Assembly (NCBI RefSeq): GCF_042432495.1
Contig: NZ_JBHLXC010000001.1
Location: 248,001-312,000 of the forward strand
DNA from: Pseudochelatococcus lubricantis
Lineage (GTDB): Bacteria; Pseudomonadota; Alphaproteobacteria; Rhizobiales; Beijerinckiaceae
Direction of reading: 5' to 3'
Length of the DNA: 64,000 nucleotides
Position numbers and translations under genes: made by a program. Positions within the stretch are counted from its first letter, which is position 1. Each line of letters starts with the position of its first letter. Below the pieces are notes generated by a model. The model did no database searches, was not told the origin of the DNA, and was given only the letters and a program-made list of their open reading frames with translations. Below are positions 56,293 to 64,000 of the stretch, in pieces.

Positions 56293-58266
56293 TTACGCCA
56301 GATCCTGCCAGAGGTCGGCCGGCGGCGTCAGCAGCGCGACCTTGCCGTGAGCCTCGTCGCTCTGCGCGAACGCGAGGGCGACGTCGGCGCGCGCCGTGCC
56401 GGCTTCGAGCTGCCCGATCCAGTACTGCCGCCCGGCCTGATCGGCCGCGCGCGCCAGCGCCGTCGTGTAGAGGGCGTCGACGAAGGCGCCCGCCTCCAGT
56501 CCCGTGCTGCGCTGTATGAACTCGTCCGAGGCGGCGAACTGGCCGGCGAGCGACCGCACGTCCTGCCCGGCCAGTCCCTGTTCCAGCCAGAAATCGAAGC
56601 CGGTGGCATCGGCGTCACGGCCGAGAAAGGCGTGGTAGAGGCCCTGGATGTCGCTCTGGCCCGACGTGAGCAGGGCCACGCTCTGGTCGGCGTAGGTCAG
56701 CGTCTCCACGTTGCTCACGCGCTGCACCGCGCCGGTGGCGGCGTTGGTGATCTGGATGAGCCCGCCTTCGACCGCGACGGTGTAGTCCGCCCGCGCGCCG
56801 GCGAGAACGAGCGTGTCGTCGCCCGCGCCGCCGTCGATGCGGTCGTTGCCCGCGCTTTCGATAAAGCGGTTATTGCCCGCGTTGCCGAGCAGCACGTTGT
56901 CGAGCGCGTTGCCGGTGACCTGCACGTCCTGCGTGCCGTTGAGGCGCAGCGCCTCGACGTTGTCGGCGAGCGCGATCTCACCGCCGCCGTAGTAGACGGC
57001 GAGGTCGCGGCCGTCCGTTCCCTTGTCCGCCGTCAGGCCGGCGGCGTCACGCACGAGGATGTCGTTGCCACCCCAGCTGTTAGGGGCGGCGATGGCGCCG
57101 TCTCCCGCCGCGTACTGGTCGGCGATGATGCGGCCGAGATCGGGGAAGTCGGTGAACAGGCCGTCGAGGCCGAAATCGAGCAGCTTCACGAACTCCTCGA
57201 CCGGGAGCTGCACGGTGCCGTCGGGGTTGAGCGCCATGAAGGATTCATCGGCCCGCACCGTCCAGAGGATGAGTTCCAGCCCGGCCGCGCGGGCGACCTG
57301 CGAGAGATCGAGCACATTGCTGATGATCCGCGTCACTTCCGCCTTGCCGTCGCCATCGGCGTCGACCGGGTTGAGCAGGCGCGTCGTCTGCAGAAGGGCG
57401 TCCTTCGCCGGCGCGAGCGCGTCCGCGTAGAGGGCTGCCATCGCTTGCGCGGCCTTGAGCGAGTAGAGATCGGTGTTGAGCGCGCTTTCCTTCGTCAGCG
57501 GGAAATCGAAGTCCTTGTAGAGGTCGGGGTTCGCGCCGAGAGCGGCGTATTCCGGGCTGAAGTGGAAATAGATATCCGCCGCGCCGCCGAGCAGCTGGAC
57601 GAGCTTGAAGTCCACGCCGGCTTCCGGCATGATTTCATTTTTGAGCTGGATCAGGTTCAGCACATCGAACGACTGGATGTAGACGCGATCGCGCTCCGTG
57701 AAGTCGAGGTCCACCAGCTTGTCGACGAGCAGCTGGCTCGTATCGACGTGGATGAACGACCCGTCAACATACTGGCCGGTGTACATGAAGTGGGTGGGAT
57801 GCTTCGTCTCGGGCGCGATGGCGATCTTCTTGCCGGTTTCCGCCTCAACCTCGTTGACGAGGGCAATTACTTCCTCGATCGTCGGGATGCGGAACTGGTC
57901 GTTGTATTCCGCGCTTCCCGGGCGGGCGTCCGGAATGCGCTCGCGCGCATAGAGCGTCTTGATCTCGGCGAGCGTGAAGTCCTCCGCGAACCAGCCGGAA
58001 ACCGTCTGGCCGTCGAGGTTCTTCGTCGTGTAGAGATGCGCGAATTCGGGGTGGTCCGCCACGTCGGTCGTTTCGTTGAGAAGGTTCTCATGGCGGGCGA
58101 TGAGGTGCCCGTCCTTGGTGACGACGATATCGGGCTCGATCACTTCCGCGCCCTGCTCGATCGCCAGCTTGTAGGCCTCAAGCGTGTGTTCCGGGCGATA
58201 GGCGCTGGCGCCGCGATGGCCGATGATGAGCGGAATCTTCGCGGTATCGTTAGACTGTTCAGACAT
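56293..58266 (-). CDS. Secreted glycerophosphodiester phosphodiesterase with RTX repeats and DUF4214 tail
   Basis: 657-residue protein with a GlpQ-type GDPD domain at the N-terminus (about 10-400): GHRGASAYRPEHTLEAY (H17, R18, E26), EPDIVVTKDG (E44, D46), ARHE (H59) and late LFTDFPDLG. A bridging region is followed by RTX nonapeptide-like turns (GNALDN, GNAGNN, GGAGDDTL, about 485-530) and a DUF4214 domain (FLGRDADATGFDFWLEQ). No signal peptide: a type I secretion substrate. Unlike the 4403-7162 protein, the catalytic domain is at the N-terminus. It stands away from the P block; the promoter must lie in the repeat-rich gap upstream. Confidence 0.92.
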   Translation of the reverse strand: MSEQSNDTAKIPLIIGHRGASAYRPEHTLEAYKLAIEQGAEVIEPDIVVTKDGHLIARHENLLNETTDVADHPEFAHLYTTKNLDGQTVSGWFAEDFTLAEIKTLYARERIPDARPGSAEYNDQFRIPTIEEVIALVNEVEAETGKKIAIAPETKHPTHFMYTGQYVDGSFIHVDTSQLLVDKLVDLDFTERDRVYIQSFDVLNLIQLKNEIMPEAGVDFKLVQLLGGAADIYFHFSPEYAALGANPDLYKDFDFPLTKESALNTDLYSLKAAQAMAALYADALAPAKDALLQTTRLLNPVDADGDGKAEVTRIISNVLDLSQVARAAGLELILWTVRADESFMALNPDGTVQLPVEEFVKLLDFGLDGLFTDFPDLGRIIADQYAAGDGAIAAPNSWGGNDILVRDAAGLTADKGTDGRDLAVYYGGGEIALADNVEALRLNGTQDVQVTGNALDNVLLGNAGNNRFIESAGNDRIDGGAGDDTLVLAGARADYTVAVEGGLIQITNAATGAVQRVSNVETLTYADQSVALLTSGQSDIQGLYHAFLGRDADATGFDFWLEQGLAGQDVRSLAGQFAASDEFIQRSTGLEAGAFVDALYTTALARAADQAGRQYWIGQLEAGTARADVALAFAQSDEAHGKVALLTPPADLWQDLA

Positions 58267-58445
58267 TGGATCACCCCGATATGTTGCAGGCTACGAGTTA
58301 TCAAAGGCGCCGATGGGCCGGAAACCCGATTGCAGGCCAGATTGCGATGGATACACTCGTATAAGTGATGGGGGATGACCTGCTGATGACGTAGGCTCGC
58401 GCGGCGTCGCCTTTGCGGCGCCGCAGGGGCCTGTTCGAGCCGTTA

Positions 58446-58481
58446 GAATCTGTCCTGTTTACGTGGAAACAGGACAGATTC
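58446..58481. repeat. Perfect 15-bp inverted repeat
   Basis: GAATCTGTCCTGTTT, loop ACGTGG, AAACAGGACAGATTC: fully complementary arms. It lies in the 58267-58633 gap, which holds no gene. No T tract; it looks like a REP-type palindromic element rather than a terminator. Confidence 0.7.
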
Positions 58482-58517
58482 CAGGTTTCTTATTTTGAGT
58501 GCATTCTGATCGGAACG

Positions 58518-58570
58518 CGCTCTAGAGCGTTTTCAAGCAAAGTGGAGATCAGTTTGCGTGAAGAAAGCGC
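58518..58570. repeat. Rhizobiales-type dispersed element
   Basis: Starts with the palindrome CGCTCTAGAGCG (58518-58529), then AGAGCGTTTTCAAGCAAAGTGG and, after 10 nt, TTTGCGTGAAGAAAGCGC, which pairs loosely with the beginning. From general experience this pattern recurs in intergenic DNA of many Rhizobiales genomes. Related ends appear at 24101 and 63309. Confidence 0.55.
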
Positions 58571-58585
58571 GTAATATCAAAAACT

Positions 58586-58626
58586 TATAGCATTTCGGCG
58601 TTTCAATGAAATGTCGAAATGCTATA
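58586..58626 (-). terminator. Long hairpin just downstream of yceI
   Basis: Perfect 12-bp arms TATAGCATTTCG / CGAAATGCTATA with a 17-nt loop, 7 nt past the stop of the leftward YceI gene. Likely repeat-derived terminator. Confidence 0.55.
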
Positions 58627-58633
58627 GCGGCCG

Positions 58634-59257
58634 TTACTTCGCCTGCGCCGCGGTGTCAGGCACCAGCTCCGTCTCGATGACGAGCTTCACGTCGTCGCCG
58701 ATCTGGGGAACGAGGAAGTTCAGCCCCCATTCGCTGCGGCGGATCGTTCCGGTGGCGGAGAAGCCGAGCGTCGCGAGCTTCGAGACGGGGTGCGCGGCCA
58801 TCGAGCCGTTGAAGGTGACGTCGAGCGTTGCCGGGCGGGTCTCGCCACGGAAGGTCAACTCGCCCTCGACGGTGCCGGTCTTGTCGCCGGTGACGCGGAT
58901 CGTCCTGGAGACGAAGCGGATCGGCTTGCCGGCGAGGAAATCAGCGTCGCCGCCGACCTTGGCATCGAAGTTCTCCTTCTCAGGCCACGGGTAATCGGTG
59001 CGGACCGAGAGCGGATCGATGTCGACGGTGAGCACCGAGGCTTCGGGTTTCTTCGGATCCCATTCAAGGTGTGTGTCCACCTTGACGAACCGGGCGGTGT
59101 AGTTCGACAGCCCCAGATGGTTGAGCGACCAGGTAAGGCTCGTGTGCGACGGGTCGTTCCTGTAGACGCCGGCGGGCGCCCCGGCGTCGGGTCCCGCGGC
59201 GAGGGCGGCCGTCGCCGGGAGAATGAGGGCGGCGCAGAATGCTGCGATGCGGAGCAT
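58634..59257 (-). CDS. YceI-family periplasmic protein
   Basis: 207-residue lipocalin-like protein. The signal peptide ends ALA-A near residue 20. YceI pattern: YRNDPSHTSLTWSLNHLGLSNYTARF, ENFDAKVGGDADFLAG and GTIRRSEWGLNFLVPQIGDDVKLVIETEL. It binds a polyisoprenoid lipid such as ubiquinone in the periplasm and is linked to stress. AAGGAA lies 7 nt upstream of the ATG at 59257; 59302 is rejected because it would bury the signal peptide. No cytochrome b561 neighbour is seen. Confidence 0.93.
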   Translation of the reverse strand: MLRIAAFCAALILPATAALAAGPDAGAPAGVYRNDPSHTSLTWSLNHLGLSNYTARFVKVDTHLEWDPKKPEASVLTVDIDPLSVRTDYPWPEKENFDAKVGGDADFLAGKPIRFVSRTIRVTGDKTGTVEGELTFRGETRPATLDVTFNGSMAAHPVSKLATLGFSATGTIRRSEWGLNFLVPQIGDDVKLVIETELVPDTAAQAK

Positions 59258-59394
59258 GGTGTGTTTCCTTTGCTGCGGTTGTCGAGCGGCGCGATGCGGC
59301 ACGGGTGATAAAGGGCACGAAAGGCCAAAATATCAAGCGACCAAAATGTCGAGCAGCGTCGTGCGCCGCGGCATGACAGGCAGCGGGAAATGCA

Positions 59395-60480
59395 TCACAC
59401 CAGAACCGCCGCGACGGGGCGGCGTGGCGAGAACGGCAGCGAAGGGCCGTAGCCGAAGCGCATCACGATATCGGGCCGCAGTCCGCTCTCGCCCGCGAGC
59501 GCGGCGAGTTCCGGCCGCAGCCGTGCGACTTCGACCGCCTGGTTGACGAAGGCGTGGCGCAGGCCGAGGCCGGTTGCCGTGAGCGCGAACCGCTGGCAGG
59601 CGCGGCCCACCGCGATCCAGTGCGCCCGGTCCGCCTCCTCCGCGAGGAAGACCGCGACCCCGGCCGAGGAATCCATCTGGCGCGCGTATTTGTCGCGTTC
59701 GCCGGCAGCGGTGAAGAACAGGTCGAGAGCGATGCCGCCGAGCGGCTCCGGCAGGACCGGGTTGCCGGTCGTCGCCGAGAACAGCCCGTCGCCGGAGGCC
59801 ATGGCGGAACGTGGGCTGAAGCGCAGCCAGTGCTTCAGCTCTGCGATGAAGGCCGGATCGGCCATCTGCGCGTCGTTGCCGGCGATGACGAGGTCGCGCA
59901 GGCGGTCGATCTGCGTCCTCTCCGTGAAAAGGACGAGGCGCACGCCCGGCATGTCGGCCGCTGCGCGCAGCTTGTCGAGATCGGCGGCCGCCAGCGGCCG
60001 CCCGTCATAGTCGGCGCGCGTCGACTGGCGCGCCGAAATTGCGGCCAGCAACGGGTCGGGTCGCGCCTGAGCTGTGGAAAAAGCGTAGCGCACGCTCTCG
60101 CCTTCAACCGACAGCGCGCCGGGGCGCCCGCTCGCCGTCGCCGCGATCAGCAGGTTTTCGACCGCGCAGCCGAGGCTGACGAACAGGTGATGATCGTCCG
60201 GATCGACCGCCGGCGTCCGGCGTGAGGGATCGGGCAGAATGTCGATGGTGCCGCCGTCTGCGTGGAAGCGCCACGGCTGGGTGTTGTGGCTGTTGGCGGC
60301 AAGCGTCGCGTAGCGGATGAGATCGAGGATCTGCGGCTCCGGCGCCAGCGCGGCGCGCAGGCGGCTCGCGTAGGCCTCGTAGCCGGCCATCGAGCCGACG
60401 GAGGATCGCCAGCCGTAGACGCCGAGGCCGGTGAGCAGGAGCGTGCCGCCGGCGACGGTGAGCAGGTTGCGTCTGTTCAT
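59395..60480 (-). CDS. Acg-like nitroreductase-fold protein, probably Tat-exported
   Basis: 361-residue flavin-fold protein of the Acg family. The N-terminus MNRRNLLTVAGGTLLLTGLGVYGW is a twin-arginine signal or anchor. Acg marks: LIRYATLAANSHNTQPWRF, ARQSTRADYDGRPL and the C-terminal RFGYGPSLPFSPRRPV. Acg of mycobacteria sequesters FMN rather than reducing nitro groups. It follows the alcohol dehydrogenase gene by 28 nt on the same strand. Confidence 0.87.
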   Translation of the reverse strand: MNRRNLLTVAGGTLLLTGLGVYGWRSSVGSMAGYEAYASRLRAALAPEPQILDLIRYATLAANSHNTQPWRFHADGGTIDILPDPSRRTPAVDPDDHHLFVSLGCAVENLLIAATASGRPGALSVEGESVRYAFSTAQARPDPLLAAISARQSTRADYDGRPLAAADLDKLRAAADMPGVRLVLFTERTQIDRLRDLVIAGNDAQMADPAFIAELKHWLRFSPRSAMASGDGLFSATTGNPVLPEPLGGIALDLFFTAAGERDKYARQMDSSAGVAVFLAEEADRAHWIAVGRACQRFALTATGLGLRHAFVNQAVEVARLRPELAALAGESGLRPDIVMRFGYGPSLPFSPRRPVAAVLV

Positions 60481-60508
60481 GCGGCGGCCTCCTCGATGCC
60501 GGGAGCGT

Positions 60509-61543
60509 TTACGGCACCAGCACCGCCGCGCCCTGGAAGCGGCCGTGGCGCAGGTCGTCCAGCGCCTCGTTGGCGCGGGTCAGCGGGTAGACGGCGGTCT
60601 CGGCCCTGACGCCGGCCTTCGGCGCGAGGGCGAGGAACTCCGTGGCGTCGGCGCGGGTGAGGTTGGCGACCGAGACGATCTGCCGCTCTTCCCAGAGGAT
60701 GCTGTAGGGGAAGGAGGGAATGTCGCTCATGTGGATGCCTCCGCAGACAACGCGCCCGCCCTTCCTCACCGCCCGCAGCGCCATCGGCACCAGCGCGCCG
60801 ATGGGCGCGAAGATGATGGCGGCGTCGAGCAGCACGGGCGGCGGCTCCTCCGACGCGCCCGCCCACGCCGCGCCGAGGCGTAGTGCCAGCGCCTGCGCGC
60901 CGGTGTCGCCGGCGCGGGTGAAGGCGTAGACCTCGCGTCCCTGCCACTGCAGAACCTGCGCCAGCAGATGCGCCGCCGCGCCGAAGCCGTAGAGGCCGAT
61001 GCGCTTGCCGTCTCCGGCCATTTTCAGCGACCGCCAGCCGATCAGTCCGGCGCACATCAGCGGCGCGGCGGCGATCGGATCGTCGAAGCCGTCCAGCGGG
61101 AAGGCATAGGCCGCGTCGGCGATGACATGCGTGGCGAAGCCGCCGTCGCGGGTGAAGCCCGTGAATTCGGGCGCGTCGCAAAGGTTTTCGCGGTCCTGCG
61201 CGCAGTAGGGGCAATGGCCGCAGGTGTGGCCGAGCCACGGCACGCCGACCCGTGTTCCCGCCGCCGGCCCCTCGACGCCCGGCCCCAGCGCATCGACGCG
61301 GCCGACGATCTCATGTCCGGGCACGACGGGCAGCTTGCCCTCCGGCAACTCGCCGTCCACCACATGAAGATCGGTGCGGCAGACGGCGCAGGCCTCGATC
61401 CGGACGCGGATTTCGCCGGCGCCGGGTGCGGGCAGGGGGCGCTGTTCGAGAACGAGCGGCGCGCCGGTGCGGCGCAGAACCATGGCGCTCATTGTGCCGT
61501 CGGTCGCCGCTGCCGGGTCAGATTGTCGCTGTGCGGTCATCAT
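60509..61543 (-). CDS. Zinc-dependent alcohol dehydrogenase
   Basis: 344-residue medium-chain dehydrogenase. Catalytic zinc site: ACAVCRTDLHVV (Cys) and PGHEIVG (His, Glu); structural zinc site GHTCGHCPYCAQDRENLC with four cysteines; Rossmann motif GLYGFGAAAHLLAQVLQ. It oxidises alcohols or reduces aldehydes with NAD(P). The ATG at 61543 has GGAGG 5 nt upstream, with a second ATG at 61540; 61612 is rejected. The dinucleotide site has GFGAAAH, close to the GxGxxG form. Confidence 0.93.
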   Translation of the reverse strand: MMTAQRQSDPAAATDGTMSAMVLRRTGAPLVLEQRPLPAPGAGEIRVRIEACAVCRTDLHVVDGELPEGKLPVVPGHEIVGRVDALGPGVEGPAAGTRVGVPWLGHTCGHCPYCAQDRENLCDAPEFTGFTRDGGFATHVIADAAYAFPLDGFDDPIAAAPLMCAGLIGWRSLKMAGDGKRIGLYGFGAAAHLLAQVLQWQGREVYAFTRAGDTGAQALALRLGAAWAGASEEPPPVLLDAAIIFAPIGALVPMALRAVRKGGRVVCGGIHMSDIPSFPYSILWEERQIVSVANLTRADATEFLALAPKAGVRAETAVYPLTRANEALDDLRHGRFQGAAVLVP

Positions 61544-61930
61544 CCGTCCCTCCGGTCCTGCGCATGGACGAGTACCGGCGTGCATCCTGCCACGGCGGGG
61601 ACAGGGAGCCAATACGCCACGCGCCGGAATGACCGCGACAAAGGGCGCAGAGCACTCCCGCCGGCTTTGGCCACGTCGCGCTGTCCACAGGCTTCATCCA
61701 GCCTCCGGGCAGCCACATTCCGCCGGTGTCTGCTGCGCAAAAGGGCGTCATATGGACCCCGGATGCGACGTCGTGACTCATTTTAAGGCAACCGTCGGCC
61801 TGCGTTCCGGGCATACTGTGGCAAAGAAGCGATAGGCGCCTCAAGCAACCCGTGCTTTAATGGCTGGGTTAATACAGAGTCAAAAAGCCAGATTGGATAT
61901 CTTCTACTTTGCCTTATTGGAGGCGGACCC
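61544..61930. promoter_or_regulatory. Gene-free leader of the porin gene
   Basis: 387 bp. The left two thirds are GC-rich with no supported gene. The last 80 bp are AT-rich (TTAATGGCTGGGTTAATACAG and GGATATCTTCTAC) and end in a GGAGG ribosome site 7 nt before the porin ATG. The porin promoter should lie there; I cannot assign -35 and -10 boxes firmly. Confidence 0.45.
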
Positions 61931-63226
61931 ATGATAAAATTAACCCGCCACTTGCTGGGAGGAGCGGCATGTCTTGCCGCAGTCTCTTCTGCATCGGCCG
62001 CCGATCTGCCCGTATCGAAGAGCGCACCGGTCGAATACGTGCGCGTATGCTCCGCGCATGGTGAGGGCTTTTTCTATGTGCCGGGCACCGATAGCTGCAT
62101 CAAGATTGGCGGCCGCTTGCGCACGGATTTCGCCTATACGCAGCCCAAGGGCTCTACCGTTACCGAAACCGATGGAAACGGCAACGTGACCGCCGCGTGG
62201 CGCGACGGCCGCTATCGCGACGCCACCGGCATGAGGGCGCAGGCGCGCCTGGAGGTGGACGTGCGCACGCCGACAGATTACGGCACGCTGCGTGCCTTCC
62301 TGCGCTACGAAATCGAAAAGAACACCGGGATCTTCAGCGATGACGAGAGCGGCGCGCTGGTCGACAGCGCCTATATCCAGTGGGCGGGCGTGACGGCAGG
62401 CCGCCTCCAGTCGTTCTTCGATTTCTACGCCTCGGACCTCAACTTCGGCAACGGTTTGCAGGGCACGTTCGGCTCGGACACGATTAACAACCTGCTCGCT
62501 TATACGGCGACCTTCGGCGCCGGCTTCTCCGCGACGATCTCGCTCGAAGACCGTGGCACCCGCAATGTCGGCGAGGACTGGTACGACGTCGCCGGCCAGC
62601 GCCTGCCGGATGTGGTCGCGAACCTGCATGTGGAGCAGGACTGGGGCTCGGCGCAATTGTCGGGCGCGCTGCGCCAGCTCAATTCGGGGGCGCTCTACGG
62701 GCCGTTCGCTCAACGGGTTGATACAACCTATGGCTGGGCCGTTCAGGGCGGCGTGAAATTCTCGCTGCCGACACTCGCCGAGGGTGACGTGCTGTGGCTG
62801 CAGGCAGCCTATGCCGACGGTGCGCTCACCTATATCGGCGCGGGCGACATCGAGACGGGGGACTTCCTGTCGATCGCGGCGGACGGCGCCATCGTCAATG
62901 GCGATATCAAGACGACGCGCGGCTGGAACGCGACGGCGTCCTTCCTGCACTACTGGACGCCGTCCGTGCGGCAGAGCCTGTGGGGCAGCTATACGGACGT
63001 GAGTTACGACAACGCGGTCAAGGCGGACTATGCGGCGCTGCGCAACTTCGATGTCTGGACGGTGGGCTCGAACCTGATCTGGTCGCCGGTGAGTTCCTTC
63101 GATATCGGCGTCGAGGTGCTGTATTCGAAGGCCGAGCGGAAGAGCTTCGCCGGCGAGATCATCGACAGCCGCCAGAAGTCGGAAGATCAGGTGCAGGCGC
63201 GCCTGCGGCTCCAGCGCGAGTTCTGA
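61931..63226 (+). CDS. Rhizobiales-type outer-membrane porin (Porin_2)
   Basis: 431-residue 16-strand-type porin for passive uptake of small solutes. A signal peptide ends SASA-ADLP; the mature start (VEYVRVCSAHGEGFFYVPGTDSCIKIGGRLRTDFAY) is the signature of the Omp2a/Omp2b and RopA porins of Rhizobiales, and the C-terminus ends in Phe (RLQREF), as outer-membrane barrels do. GGAGG precedes the ATG. It is a single gene with a strong terminator. Confidence 0.96.
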   Translation: MIKLTRHLLGGAACLAAVSSASAADLPVSKSAPVEYVRVCSAHGEGFFYVPGTDSCIKIGGRLRTDFAYTQPKGSTVTETDGNGNVTAAWRDGRYRDATGMRAQARLEVDVRTPTDYGTLRAFLRYEIEKNTGIFSDDESGALVDSAYIQWAGVTAGRLQSFFDFYASDLNFGNGLQGTFGSDTINNLLAYTATFGAGFSATISLEDRGTRNVGEDWYDVAGQRLPDVVANLHVEQDWGSAQLSGALRQLNSGALYGPFAQRVDTTYGWAVQGGVKFSLPTLAEGDVLWLQAAYADGALTYIGAGDIETGDFLSIAADGAIVNGDIKTTRGWNATASFLHYWTPSVRQSLWGSYTDVSYDNAVKADYAALRNFDVWTVGSNLIWSPVSSFDIGVEVLYSKAERKSFAGEIIDSRQKSEDQVQARLRLQREF

Positions 63227-63261
63227 GCGTCAGCGGCCGAAACGGGGCCTGATAAAAATAG

Positions 63262-63297
63262 AGCCCGGATCGTCCTGCTGGACGGTTCGGGCTTTTT
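63262..63297 (+). terminator. Intrinsic terminator of porin gene
   Basis: Arms AGCCCG / CGGGCT and inner CGTCC / GGACG separated by symmetric 3-nt bulges, with a TGCT loop, followed by TTTT. It is 36 nt past the porin stop. Confidence 0.85.
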
Positions 63298-63588
63298 GCT
63301 AGAACTATAGAGCGCCAGACGTTCCGGTGGAATGAGACCGTGCGCTCTAAAGTTTGTATTTTACCGCAACTTTTCTTAAACTTGATGGATCGACTTGAAT
63401 GAAAATTGCTCCAGACGGTGTGGTCATTTCATAGAAACGGTGACACGTTCCAGTTTTTATTTTTACGCAACTCCAGCAAAAGCGGCGCCCGCTTTTGCTG
63501 GAGTTGCTTTGGAGCAAAATTCCGATTCAAGTCGAATGCATTTTACTCTGGCGTGGATCAGGCCGCAGCGCCCGGCCCGGTCCTGCGG
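63298..63588. repeat. Gene-free gap with dispersed inverted repeats
   Basis: AGAGCGC / GCGCTCT pair at 63309-63348 encloses a GC loop and is related to the element at 58518. GCAACTCCAGCAAAAGCG and its exact complement (63467-63507, 5-nt loop) form a perfect 18-bp hairpin. CGACTTGAAT near 63393 and ATTCAAGTCG near 63526 form an outer pair around it. No gene was found; the 18-bp hairpin may be a terminator for the leftward trcR. Confidence 0.6.
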
Positions 63589-64000
63589 TCAGGGCTGGTC
63601 GTCCTCATCCTCGTCGCGCCGGGTGCTGGAGAAGACGTCACCGAGATTGATCTTGTCGTCCGCGTGCGTCGATTCATCGTCCGCATCGGCATCGTCGTCG
63701 CGCTTGAGTGTCTTGAGCTTGGCAAAGACGCTGTCCACGTCGATATCCTCGTCCTCGCGCCGCTTGGACGGCGCGCTGCCGAAGGACGAGGCAAAGCCGG
63801 GCTGCTCGTCGGGCGCCGTCGAAACCTCGGTGGGCAGCAGGCTCTGGCCGCCATCGACCTGCGGACGTGCAGGCGCATCCTTGGCGGAGCGCGACACCTC
63901 GAAATCGAGGTCGATCTGCGAGCACAGGCCGAGCGTCACCGGGTCGGCGGGCGTGAGGTTGGCCGAGTTCCAGTGCGAGCGGTCGCGAATCTGCTCGATC
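63589..64000 (-). CDS. trcR: Cell cycle transcriptional regulator TrcR (DUF1013), C-terminal part
   Basis: C-terminal 136 residues of a protein that continues past the window edge. EQIRDRSHWNSANLTPADPVTLGLCSQIDLDFEV is the end of the DUF1013 domain, conserved in alphaproteobacteria, just after its helix-turn-helix. The tail that follows is acidic and of low complexity, with runs of Asp (DDDADADDEST and RRDEDEDDQP), and is likely disordered. The reading frame is open to the right edge, so an internal GTG at 63939 should not be taken as its start. Confidence 0.85.
   Translation of the reverse strand, partial: IEQIRDRSHWNSANLTPADPVTLGLCSQIDLDFEVSRSAKDAPARPQVDGGQSLLPTEVSTAPDEQPGFASSFGSAPSKRREDEDIDVDSVFAKLKTLKRDDDADADDESTHADDKINLGDVFSSTRRDEDEDDQP

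Noticed and set aside
61518..61844. Possible 108-codon gene upstream of the alcohol dehydrogenase
   Set aside because: It overlaps the dehydrogenase start, lacks a ribosome site and has no recognisable domain.
63939..63939. GTG start of a short acidic protein
   Set aside because: The frame stays open upstream and encodes the conserved end of the DUF1013 domain, so the gene is only cut by the window edge.

Overview
The window is high-GC DNA from an alphaproteobacterium, very probably Hyphomicrobiales (Rhizobiales). The evidence is a Porin_2-type outer-membrane porin near the right end, the C-terminal part of the alphaproteobacterial cell-cycle regulator TrcR (DUF1013) at the right edge, and a hydroxamate-free EfeUOB plus HmuTUV style of iron uptake. 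It reads as a chromosomal or chromid-like nutrient-scavenging region: almost every gene is a transporter, a secreted hydrolase or an oxygenase that releases P, S or Fe. No tRNA, rRNA, CRISPR array, insertion sequence or phage gene was seen.

1-13.6 kb, phosphorus block. A divergent DppBC-type permease pair and a PhnF-like GntR regulator are followed by an inositol-monophosphatase family protein, a ROK regulator with a perfect operator, a large RTX glycerophosphodiester phosphodiesterase, an AfuABC-type importer (SBP, two permeases, ATPase) and a phytase-like esterase. Heptamer repeats matching the PHO-box layout lie in front of the phytase-like gene, and a weaker match lies in front of the importer SBP gene. 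I infer extracellular cleavage of glycerophosphodiesters or inositol phosphates, import of the product and intracellular dephosphorylation.

13.7-47.7 kb, sulfur island. About 25 genes for organosulfur use: a Dpp-type ABC system with a fused double ATPase and an embedded LLM monooxygenase, a DszC-like plus DszB-like pair, a LysR regulator, two SfnB-type oxidoreductases, a DszA-like monooxygenase, SsuD, two amidohydrolases, TauABC, MetQ and MetNI, an M20 N-acyl amino acid hydrolase with a second DszA/SnaA-like monooxygenase, MetY, an Aap-type amino acid importer and MsrA. Six or more of the control regions carry the same AT-rich motif, near TATAGAATTTAT, often abutting a TTGACA box. This looks like one regulon. 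No flavin reductase is present, so reduced FMN must come from elsewhere.

47.7-56.3 kb, iron block. EfeU, EfeO (cupredoxin plus imelysin), EfeB and a second, cupredoxin-less EfeO/EfeM run leftward; HmuT, HmuU, HmuV and a HugZ-type heme protein run rightward from a shared AT-rich control region.

56.3-64 kb, mixed. A second secreted glycerophosphodiesterase with RTX repeats and a DUF4214 tail, YceI, an Acg-type nitroreductase-fold protein, a zinc alcohol dehydrogenase, the porin, and partial TrcR. The gene-free stretches here hold several long perfect hairpins that look like dispersed palindromic repeats.
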